Assembly: GCA_046351595.1 (NCBI GenBank)
Contig: JAXLYE010000001.1
Location: 186,001 to 250,000, forward strand
Origin: JAXLYE01 sp046351595
Lineage (GTDB): Bacteria; Myxococcota_A; Polyangia; Palsa-1104; JAEUJZ01
DNA: 64,000 nt
Reading direction: 5' to 3'
In this document: positions 16,876 through 26,113 of the stretch, piece by piece
Layout of the letters: each line of letters begins with the position of its first letter
Numbering within the stretch: position 1 is the stretch's first letter
Notes under the pieces: model-generated
What the model was told of the DNA's origin: nothing
Database searches by the model: none
What the model saw: only the letters and a program-made list of their open reading frames with translations
Position numbers and translations under genes: made by a program

Positions 16876-19503
16876 ATGAAGAAGCAGAAGCATTGGGCAA
16901 TGTCTATCTTGCCGAGTTTATTCCTGATAGCGGGGGTGATCGTCGGCTACGGCGCCGGCTCGGGCTGCGACAGCGGCAGCACGTTCTCGGGCGGCGACCC
17001 CGGGACCGTCATGACCGGCACCGACGACATGGGCACGACCGGCGGCTGCGGCCTGGTCACCTGCGAGAAGGCCGGCGCCACCTGCGGCCTGATCGGTGAC
17101 GGCTGCGGCAACACCATCGACTGCGGCACCTGTACCGCGCCGCAGACGTGCGGCGGCGGCGGCACCCAGTTCCAGTGCGGCGGCAACAACGCCTGCGTGC
17201 CGATGACCGCGGCCCAGGCCTGCGGCGCGCTCAACGCCGAGTGCGGCGAGGTTTCGGACGGCTGCGGCGGCACCGTCACCTGCGGCTCCTGTATCACCGG
17301 CCTGACCTGCGGCGGCGGCGGCGTCGCCTTCAAGTGCGGCGCCGGCGGCGGCGGCCCCTGCACCCCGCTGACCTGCGCGCAGCTCGGCTCCAACTGCGGC
17401 AGCACCGGCGACGGCTGCGGCGGCACCATCGACTGCGGCACCTGCCCGTCGGGCCAGGCGTGCGGCGCCGGCGGCGTCGCGGGCCGCTGCGGCTCGACCA
17501 CCTGCACCCCGCGCACCTGCGCCCAGGCCGGCGCGACCTGCGGCTTCGTCGGCGACGGCTGCGGCGGCATCATCAACTACAACGGCGGCACCGGTCCGGG
17601 CTGCGGCACCTGCACCTCGCCGATGATCTGCGGCGGCGGCGGCACGGCCAACGTCTGCGGCACACCGAACGCGATGTGCATGACGACGCTGTGCATGAAC
17701 CAGAAGACGTGCCCGGTGGCCGGCCAGACCACGACGCTGACCGGCACCGTCACCGCGCCCGGCCACGACGACACCGCGGCCTGGGGCACGCCGGATCCGA
17801 TCCCCGGCGCGTTCGTCTTCGTGCCCAACGCCACGGTCCAGGCCTTCACGCCGGGCGTCAGCTGCGATCAGTGCGGCGCCGACGTCACCGGCTCGCCGCT
17901 GGTCAGCGCCACCTCCGGCGTCGACGGCAAGTTCACGCTCAGCAACGTGCCCTGCGGCATCGACGTGCCGGTGGTCATCCAGCTCGGTCGCTGGCGCCGC
18001 CAGATCGTCGTGCCCAAGGTCGCCTGCTGCACCAACACCGCGCTGACCAACGCGCAGACGCACCTGCCGCGCAACAAGACCGAGGGCGACATCCCCAAGA
18101 TCGCGATCGTCACCGGCTCCGCGGACCCGATGGAGTGCATCCTGCCCAAGATCGGCATCGACACCAGCGAGTTCACCGATCCGAACGGCACCGGCCGCAT
18201 CAACTTCTTCCAGGCCAGCACCGCCGGCGCCGGCGCGACGATCAGCACCAACACGCCCAAGGACACCGCGCTGTGGGGCAGCCTCGACACGATGAAGAAG
18301 TACGACCTGATCATCATCGACTGCGAGGGCGCGGCCTATGACAAGTCGGCGTACTACAACAACCTGATCAGCTACACCGCCGCCGGTGGCCGCATCTACA
18401 CCAGCCACTTCGGCTACGCCTTCCTGCACGGCCGGAACCAGAGCGCGCCGCCCGCGCTCAACACCGCGTGGGACAAGACCGCGACGTGGAACGTCAACCA
18501 GGGCAACCCGCCGAACCAGACCGCGACCATCGACCAGGGCTTCCCCAAGGGCATCACGTTCGCCAAGTGGCTGAACGCGGTGGCCGGCGGCACGCTCGGC
18601 ACGGTGCAGGTGAACACCGTGCGCCACGACTTCGACGCGGTCATCGCCCCGTCGCAGCGCTGGGTGTACGGCACCGACAACGGCAAGGCCAACGGCAAGG
18701 TGATCCCGCTGCACTACACGTTCAACACGCCGGTCGGCGCCATGCCCGCCAACCAGTGCGGCCGCGTCATGTTCAGCGACTTCCACGTCAACACCGGCGC
18801 CACCGGCACCGGCACCTTCCCCGGCGAGTGCAAGCTCGGCACCGGCGTCAAGATGGCGGCGCAGGAGAAGGTCCTCGAGTTCATGCTCTTCGACCTGACC
18901 TCGTGCCTGAAGGCCGACATCCCGATGTGCACGCCCAAGACCTGCGCGCAGCTCGGCTACAACTGCGGCATGCAGGGCGACGGCTGCGGCGGCGTGATCA
19001 ACTGCGGCAGCTGCACCTCGCCGCAGATCTGCGGCGGCAGCGGCGTCCCCGGCGTCTGCGGCAGCGGCTGCACGCCCAAGACCTGCGCGCAGCAGGGCTA
19101 CACCTGCGGCCCCGCCGGTGATGGCTGCGGCAACCTGATCGCCAGCTGCGGCACCTGCCCGGCGGGTCAGACCTGCGGCGGCGGCGGCACCGGCGTCTGC
19201 GGCACCGGCGCGTGCACGCCCAAGACCTGCGCCGGCCTCGGCCTGTCGTGCGGCAGCACCGGCGACGGCTGCGGCGGCACGCTGAACTGCGGCAGCTGCC
19301 CGGCGGGCCAGGTCTGCGGCGGCAACGGCATGCCCGGCAAGTGCTCGGCGACGAGCTGCACGCCGCGCACCTGCGCCTCGGCCAACGCCAACTGCGGCGT
19401 CATCGGCGACGGCTGCGGCGGCACCCTGGACTGCGGCACCTGCCCGTCGGGCCAGGGCTGCGGCATCCTCAACACGCCGAACCAGTGCGGCTCGGTCGGC
19501 TGA
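16876..19503 (+). CDS. Cys-rich repeat lipoprotein with central GATase-like domain
   Basis: An 875-residue secreted protein. The signal peptide ends near G-S-G-C and then gives way to acidic/Gly sequence, suggesting a lipoprotein. About five Cys-rich repeats (residues about 55-275) and four more at the C-terminus (about 680-870) follow the pattern C-x3-T-C-x6-C-G-x4-D-G-C-G-G-x3-C-G-x-C, about 45 residues each. Between them lies a carboxypeptidase-regulatory-like beta domain (about 290-390) and a domain reading I-A-I-V-T-G ... Y-D-L-I-I-I-D-C-E-G ... G-G-R-I-Y-T-S, which resembles class I glutamine-amidotransferase/ThuA-like folds. The many Cys residues imply a disulfide-stabilised extracellular protein. 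The start is set by AGAGGAGGG at 16863-16871. Function is unknown. Confidence 0.8.
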   Translation: MKKQKHWAMSILPSLFLIAGVIVGYGAGSGCDSGSTFSGGDPGTVMTGTDDMGTTGGCGLVTCEKAGATCGLIGDGCGNTIDCGTCTAPQTCGGGGTQFQCGGNNACVPMTAAQACGALNAECGEVSDGCGGTVTCGSCITGLTCGGGGVAFKCGAGGGGPCTPLTCAQLGSNCGSTGDGCGGTIDCGTCPSGQACGAGGVAGRCGSTTCTPRTCAQAGATCGFVGDGCGGIINYNGGTGPGCGTCTSPMICGGGGTANVCGTPNAMCMTTLCMNQKTCPVAGQTTTLTGTVTAPGHDDTAAWGTPDPIPGAFVFVPNATVQAFTPGVSCDQCGADVTGSPLVSATSGVDGKFTLSNVPCGIDVPVVIQLGRWRRQIVVPKVACCTNTALTNAQTHLPRNKTEGDIPKIAIVTGSADPMECILPKIGIDTSEFTDPNGTGRINFFQASTAGAGATISTNTPKDTALWGSLDTMKKYDLIIIDCEGAAYDKSAYYNNLISYTAAGGRIYTSHFGYAFLHGRNQSAPPALNTAWDKTATWNVNQGNPPNQTATIDQGFPKGITFAKWLNAVAGGTLGTVQVNTVRHDFDAVIAPSQRWVYGTDNGKANGKVIPLHYTFNTPVGAMPANQCGRVMFSDFHVNTGATGTGTFPGECKLGTGVKMAAQEKVLEFMLFDLTSCLKADIPMCTPKTCAQLGYNCGMQGDGCGGVINCGSCTSPQICGGSGVPGVCGSGCTPKTCAQQGYTCGPAGDGCGNLIASCGTCPAGQTCGGGGTGVCGTGACTPKTCAGLGLSCGSTGDGCGGTLNCGSCPAGQVCGGNGMPGKCSATSCTPRTCASANANCGVIGDGCGGTLDCGTCPSGQGCGILNTPNQCGSVG

Positions 19504-19764
19504 TCCCCGTATTCGCTGAAGCGTGAACGAGGGCGGCGCCCGCTGCCCTCCGCCCCGCCCCGCCCCTCCCCTCGCCTCTCTGTTTCCCTAAGTATTCAGC
19601 CAATCTTGCTGCAAGAGCGGGTGGCGCCGGAGGCCGGGATCCCGGCGCGCCAGCGACGGGATGCCGCAGGCGACAGGACCCGCGTTCATCCCCGGGTGTG
19701 CATTTCTTTTGGGGCTGTACTTAGCCCGCCATCCGGTTGCGCGTGATTCCGCTAGGATGCGCGC

Positions 19765-21303
19765 ATGCGAGCGACCCGTTTGCGTGGCGGCGCGCTGCTG
19801 TTCGGCGCGGTGTTCTGTTCGTGTAGCGAGCCCGCGGAGTTTCCGCCCGGCTTCCTGTTCGGCGTGGCGACCGCCGGCTTCCAGAACGATCCCGGCTGCC
19901 CGACGCTGCCCGAGTCCGAGTGCGTGGACAAGGGCAGCGACTGGTACGAGTTCGTCAACTCCAAGGTCGTGCAGACCTCGGGGCGCGGCCACCTCTCGGG
20001 CGATCCGCTGAGCGCGGGCCCCGGCAGCTATGAGCTCTTCGCGCAGGACTTCGATCGGGTGAAGCGCGAGCTCGCGGGCAACGCGGTGCGGCTGTCGATC
20101 GAGTGGTCGCGCATCTTCCCGACCTCGACGGAGGGGCTGGAAGGCGCGGCGCTGCGGCAGCGGGCCGACGCGCGCGCGCTCGCGCACTACCACGCGGTGT
20201 TCGCGGCCCTGCGTGAGCGAAACCTTACGCCGCTGGTGACGCTCAACCACTACACGCTGCCGAGCTTTATCCACGACGCCGAGGGCTGCCACAAGGACCT
20301 CGCGGCGTGCACGCGCCGCGGCTGGCTCGATCGCGACAAGATCGTGCGCGAGATCAGCAAGTACGCCGGCTTCGTCGCCCGCGAGTTCGGCGCCGAGGTC
20401 GATCGCTGGGCGACGCTGAACGAGCCGTTTGCGGTGGTGCTGCCCGGCTACATCGCGCCAAACCCCGAGCGCACCAACCCGCCCGCGGCGCTGTTCGCGA
20501 TGGCCGAGGCGCGCGCCGCCATGTCCGCGATGATCGAGGCGCACGCCCGCATGTACGACGCGGTCAAGGCCGCGGATCAGCAGGACGCCGACGGCGACGG
20601 CCGCACCGCCGAGGTCGGGCTGGTCTACAACCTGACGCCCGCGGCGCCGCGCCGCCCCGACAGCGCGCGCGACGTGCAGGGCGCCAAGAACCTCTTCTAC
20701 CTCTACAACGAGGCGTTCCTGAACGGCGTGGTGCGCGGCGACCTCGACCCGAACCTCGACGGCCGCACCGTGCACGACGCCGGCCTCGCCGGGCGCATGG
20801 ACTACCTCGGCATCAACTACTACACGCGCGTGATCGTCGACGGCACCGACCAGCCGTTCTTCCCCGAGCTGTCGCCGCTGTCGACCTTCAACCCGCTGAC
20901 CAGCACGCTGTTCACGGAGTACCCGCAGGGCCTCGCCGACATGGTGCGCTACGTCAACGGGCTCGGGGTGCCGGCCTACATCACCGAGAACGGCAGCTCG
21001 GATCACGAGACGCCCGAGGCCGCGCCGCGCTACCTCGCGGGCCACGTCGCCTCGCTGGCGCGGGCGCTCGCCGCGGGCGCCGACGTGCGCGGCTACTTCT
21101 ACTGGACGCTCGTCGACAACTACGAGTGGAACCACGGCCTAGAGCTGCGCTTCGGCCTGTTCGCGCTCGGCGGCGATGCGCAGAAGACCCGCACGCCGCG
21201 CCCGGCCGCCGCCGTGTTCCGCGAGCTCGCGAGCTCGATCACGACCTCCGGCCGCCTGCCGCGCGGTCTTGAACAGCGCTACCCGCCCCTGCCCGCGCCG
21301 TGA
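19765..21303 (+). CDS. GH1 family beta-glycosidase, exported
   Basis: A 512-residue glycoside hydrolase family 1 enzyme. The N-terminus opens the family fold with F-L-F-G-V-A-T-A-G-F-Q, and the core carries R-L-S-I-E-W-S-R-I-F-P, T-L-N-E-P (acid/base Glu) and Y-I-T-E-N-G (nucleophile Glu), so both catalytic residues are present. A short signal sequence ending in C-S-C-S suggests export, perhaps as a lipoprotein, unlike most cytoplasmic GH1 enzymes. Family members hydrolyse beta-glucosides or beta-galactosides; the exact sugar cannot be read from the sequence. It is a single gene, converging on the CNNM pair with only 12 nt between stop codons. Confidence 0.93.
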   Translation: MRATRLRGGALLFGAVFCSCSEPAEFPPGFLFGVATAGFQNDPGCPTLPESECVDKGSDWYEFVNSKVVQTSGRGHLSGDPLSAGPGSYELFAQDFDRVKRELAGNAVRLSIEWSRIFPTSTEGLEGAALRQRADARALAHYHAVFAALRERNLTPLVTLNHYTLPSFIHDAEGCHKDLAACTRRGWLDRDKIVREISKYAGFVAREFGAEVDRWATLNEPFAVVLPGYIAPNPERTNPPAALFAMAEARAAMSAMIEAHARMYDAVKAADQQDADGDGRTAEVGLVYNLTPAAPRRPDSARDVQGAKNLFYLYNEAFLNGVVRGDLDPNLDGRTVHDAGLAGRMDYLGINYYTRVIVDGTDQPFFPELSPLSTFNPLTSTLFTEYPQGLADMVRYVNGLGVPAYITENGSSDHETPEAAPRYLAGHVASLARALAAGADVRGYFYWTLVDNYEWNHGLELRFGLFALGGDAQKTRTPRPAAAVFRELASSITTSGRLPRGLEQRYPPLPAP

Positions 21304-21315
21304 CCCGCGCTGGCT

Positions 21316-22596
21316 TCAGGTGCCCTTCTTCTTGCCCAGGCGCAGCACCACTTCCTCGATGCGCCGCTCGTTGGCGACCAGCACCTCGATGGTGACGCTG
21401 CCGATGCGCAGCTGCTCGCCGGGCCGCGGGATGTGCTTCAGCTTCTCCAGCAGCAGGCCCGCCAGCGACTCGTACTCGTCGGACTCGGGCAGATCGAGCT
21501 TGAGCTCGCGGTTGAGCTGATCAACCGAGGTGCGCGCCTGCACGCGGTAGCTGCCGTCCTTCTGGCGGCTGATCGCGGGCGGCGCCTCGTCGTACTCGTC
21601 GTTGATCTCGCCGACCACCTCTTCCAGGAGATCCTCGACGGTGACGATGCCGACGGCGCCGCCGTACTCATCGACCACGATGGCCAGCGCCTGGCGCGCG
21701 CGCTCCAGCCGCACGAACAGATCCACGGACTGGCACGACTCGGGCACGAACACCGGCTCGCGCATCAGGTCCTTGGCCGTGGCGCTCGAGCGCGCGGCCT
21801 TGAGCACGTCGAAGGCGTGCACCACGCCGACGATCTGGTCGATGCGCTCGCGGTAGATCGGGATGCGGCTGTACTTCTTGTCCGCGATCTCGCGCGCCAG
21901 ATCCGCCACGCTCACGGTCTCGGGCATCGCCAGCACGTCGGACAGCGGCTTCATCAGGATGTCCGCGGTCGAGTCGGTGAACTCGAAGATGCGCTGGATC
22001 ATCGAGCGCTCGTCCGCGGTCACGTCGGACGCCACGGGCTGCACGCCGGGATCCCCGCTCTGCTCGGGATCGACGCTGACCAGCGACTCGATCTCTTCGC
22101 GCGTCACCAGCTTGTGGTGCAGGTCGATGCCCAGGCGCCGCGACACCGCCGAGGACACGCGCGCCAGCAGCGACACCGCCGGCCACAGCACCTTCATCGC
22201 GTAGTGCAGGAACAGCGCCATGAGCGGCGCGAGCCTGTTGGCGTGCTGGCGCACGATCGCCTTGGGCACGATCTCGCCGAAGGTCACGATTACCGGCGTA
22301 AGAAACAGAAGGAGATAGAGCTCGACGTGGCGCCGGTGGTGCGCGTACAGCCACAGCGTGATGACGACCGTCGAGGTGACGACCGCGAACTGCGTGCCGA
22401 GCAGCGTCGTCGCCAGCAGGCGGTGCGGCGCGATCAGGAAGTCCTCGACGAGGCGCGCGCCGCGGTGGCCCTCCTGCGCCAGCCGCCGGATGTGCGCGCG
22501 GTCGGCGCTGACGATGGCGATCTCGGTGCTGGAGAACAGCGCCTCCAGCACCAGGCAGATGCCGGCGATGAGCAGCGGCACCCAGAGCGTGCTCAT
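21316..22596 (-). CDS. CNNM/CorC family transporter with CBS domains (second of pair)
   Basis: A 426-residue inner-membrane protein of the CNNM/CorC (HlyC) family. Residues 1-180 form the DUF21 transmembrane domain (four hydrophobic segments, S-S-T-E-I-A-I near the start, G-E-I-V-P-K-A in the third). A CBS pair follows (about 200-335, with Y-S-R-I-P-I-Y), then a CorC_HlyC C-terminal domain. Family members are implicated in Mg2+ or Na+ handling, despite the old name hemolysin. Its ATG overlaps the stop of the upstream paralog by 4 nt (ATGA), so the two are translationally coupled and may form a heterodimer. Confidence 0.92.
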   Translation of the reverse strand: MSTLWVPLLIAGICLVLEALFSSTEIAIVSADRAHIRRLAQEGHRGARLVEDFLIAPHRLLATTLLGTQFAVVTSTVVITLWLYAHHRRHVELYLLLFLTPVIVTFGEIVPKAIVRQHANRLAPLMALFLHYAMKVLWPAVSLLARVSSAVSRRLGIDLHHKLVTREEIESLVSVDPEQSGDPGVQPVASDVTADERSMIQRIFEFTDSTADILMKPLSDVLAMPETVSVADLAREIADKKYSRIPIYRERIDQIVGVVHAFDVLKAARSSATAKDLMREPVFVPESCQSVDLFVRLERARQALAIVVDEYGGAVGIVTVEDLLEEVVGEINDEYDEAPPAISRQKDGSYRVQARTSVDQLNRELKLDLPESDEYESLAGLLLEKLKHIPRPGEQLRIGSVTIEVLVANERRIEEVVLRLGKKKGT

Positions 22597-23756
22597 GACG
22601 CGCCCTCGCCGCCGTCGCCCGCCGCGCTGATCATCGACAGGCCGAGCGCGGGCTGCAGCGTCGGCGTCTTGGCGAGCTCGCCGAACAGGGTCTTCAGCAG
22701 ATCCTCCATCGTCGCCACGCCCGCGAGGTGGCCGTACTCGTCGACGACCAGCGCCATATGGGTCTTACGCCGCTGGAACTCGCGGAACAGGCGCTGGCAC
22801 TTCGCGCGCTGCGGCACGAACAGCGGCGAGTGCAGGAGATCCGAGAGCGGCCGGCCCTCGAGATCGCCGTAGCTGTATCCGACCAGGTCTTTTGCGAACA
22901 GGATGCCGACGATGTTGTCGCGGCGGCCGCGGTAGACCGGCACGCGCGAGTAGCGCTGGCGCGTCACCGCCTCGACGATGCGCGCCAGCGGCATCTCGAC
23001 CGGCAGCGCGAAGACGTCCTTGGCCGGGGTCATGACGTCGCCGACCGAGCGGTCGCCGAAGTCGAGCACGCTGTGGATCAGCTTGCGCTCCGCGCCCTTG
23101 ATCTCGCCCTCGGCGCTGCCGATGTCGATGAGCGTGCGGAACTCCTTCTCGGACAGGACCGGCGCGGCCTCGGTGTGGCGCGCCTGCTTGCCCAGCACGA
23201 GCCAGAGCACGCCGTCGGACACCGCGCTGATCACGAAGCGCGGCAGCCACAGGATCCACGTCAAGACGACGGTCGGCCGCGAGATCACCCGCGCCCAGCG
23301 CTCGGCCAGCTTGATGCCGATGGTCTTGGGAATGAGCTCGCCGAAGGTGACCAGCAGCGGCACCGTGAACAGCGTCGCCAGGAGCGCCACCATGATCTCG
23401 CGCGAGCCGGCGCTGCGCGGCAGGATGCGCGCGGGCAGGAGCGCGCTCAGGCGGTTCACCAGGTCGGTCATGACCTCGGACAGGAGGATGTTGGTCAGCT
23501 CGTTGCCGAGGATGATCGTCGTGATCAGCCGCCGCGGATCCGACAGCAGCCACAGCACGCGCGCGCTCGCCGAGTCCTCGGCCGCGCCCTGCCGCAGCGC
23601 CTCGCGCTTGGCCCGCGACAGCGAGAGCAGCGCCGTCTCCGTCCCCGAGAAGAACCCGGCCGAGATGAGCAGCGGCACGACGAGCAGCGCGTGCACGAGC
23701 AGCGACATCATGCTTTCCAGCGGATCGGTTGCGGCGAGCGGCGGGCTGGGGGTCAT
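22593..23756 (-). CDS. CNNM/CorC family transporter with CBS domains (first of pair)
   Basis: A 387-residue paralog of the next gene, with the same order: DUF21 membrane domain (S-G-T-E-T-A-L, G-E-L-I-P-K-T), then a CBS pair (Y-S-R-V-P-V-Y) ending at V-A-T-M-E-D-L-L. It lacks the full C-terminal CorC_HlyC domain seen in its partner, which suggests the pair evolved complementary roles. The ATG at 23756 gives a 15-residue leader before the first membrane helix; an ATG at 23711 is an alternative. It is the promoter-proximal gene; the 165-bp spacer upstream holds no other gene. Confidence 0.92.
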   Translation of the reverse strand: MTPSPPLAATDPLESMMSLLVHALLVVPLLISAGFFSGTETALLSLSRAKREALRQGAAEDSASARVLWLLSDPRRLITTIILGNELTNILLSEVMTDLVNRLSALLPARILPRSAGSREIMVALLATLFTVPLLVTFGELIPKTIGIKLAERWARVISRPTVVLTWILWLPRFVISAVSDGVLWLVLGKQARHTEAAPVLSEKEFRTLIDIGSAEGEIKGAERKLIHSVLDFGDRSVGDVMTPAKDVFALPVEMPLARIVEAVTRQRYSRVPVYRGRRDNIVGILFAKDLVGYSYGDLEGRPLSDLLHSPLFVPQRAKCQRLFREFQRRKTHMALVVDEYGHLAGVATMEDLLKTLFGELAKTPTLQPALGLSMISAAGDGGEGAS

Positions 23757-23921
23757 GGACAGGGTGTGATCTCAGTCTTACCAGAAGGCGGCCGGCTGCG
23801 ACGGGGCGATTGTAGCGGGGTGTCGTTCTCGGCCCTGCGGCGCGCGCGCCCGCGGCGCTCAAGTCCGGGTGATTCTTGCGGATGCCTGGGGAATGCCGGG
23901 CAGGATCGGAGGGATTGCCGC

Positions 23922-25207
<1,286 letters not shown>

Positions 25208-25211
<4 letters not shown>

Positions 25212-26113
25212 GAGCGGGCCTCTCGCGCCCCCGTCCGCAGGGCCGCGCCCGATCCCATGGCGCCCGTCGCTGAGCCGGACGGTGACAGCGGCGTCGGGGT
25301 CACCACGCCGCCCGCGTGCACCGCGACCTGCGGCTGCGACCGCGACGGCTCCCCGCGCCCCGAGGCCTCGCGCAGCGCCGCCCGCGCCGCCTCCGGGGCC
25401 TGCAAGAGCCGCCCCAGCTCATCGAGCAGCCCGGGCAGATCGAGGCCGCTGGCCAGCGCCTCCTGCTCGTGCAGCCGCACCGGCCAGGACACCGCGACCA
25501 TGCGCAGGAGCGTCTCGACCACGCCCTGCCCCTTCTGCGCCCGCGCCGGCACCAGCGCCACGTCGGCGCGGTTGCCGCGCAGCTCGGCCGCCCGGTTGAG
25601 GTCCAGGCGCAGCCGCTCGCTGTCCTGCTTGTTGACCTGCAGCACCATCGGCATGCTGTCGGCCGACAGGCCGTTGTCGCGCAGGCACGACCGCATCTCG
25701 CCGAGCGCCTGCTCGTTCTGCTCCAGCGACAGGCTGCTGTCCGCGACGAAGACCAGGCCGTCGGCGCCGCGAACTAAGAGCCGCCGCGTGTGGCCGTGCA
25801 TCGTGTGCCCGGGCACCGCGACCAGCCGGATCACCAGCCGGCTCGTACCCCGCCCCACCACCAGCGCCAGCGAGTCGTAGAACACCGTCGGGCGGTGCCC
25901 CGGGTCGACGACCCCCAGGCCGACCTCGCCCTCGCCGTGCAGCCCCGCCTCCATCGAGTCCAGCCCGTCGAGCCGCAGCAGCCGGCTGCGGTAGCGGTCG
26001 GTCAGGCGCGCGAAGAGCTGCTGCAGGTTGGTCGTCTTGCCCGAGCCGAACGGACCGCAATAGACGATCTTCAGTGCTGGGCTAGACGGAGCGCTTTCGT
26101 CGGCTTGCGCCAT
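25208..26113 (-). CDS. MglA-like small GTPase with C-terminal extension
   Basis: A 301-residue protein whose first 200 residues are an MglA-type Ras-like GTPase. The P-loop is G-P-F-G-S-G-K-T-T-N-L, the G3 region reads A-V-P-G-H-T and the G4 motif is N-K-Q-D. MglA has a catalytic Gln after P-G in G3; here it is His, so GTP hydrolysis may differ. The C-terminal 100 residues are Ala/Leu-rich and unfamiliar. I chose the ATG at 26113, since the longer open frame upstream is not protein-like and lies inside lon. The gene overlaps the 3' end of lon by 32 nt and the next kinase gene by 4 nt, so all three are probably one transcript. A Roadblock-like gene lies divergently about 3 kb away. Confidence 0.9.

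Noticed and set aside
16876..19503. Tryptophan synthase alpha chain or similar enzyme name for the Cys-rich protein
   Set aside because: No TrpA motifs are present. The protein is a secreted Cys-rich repeat protein with a GATase-like middle domain.
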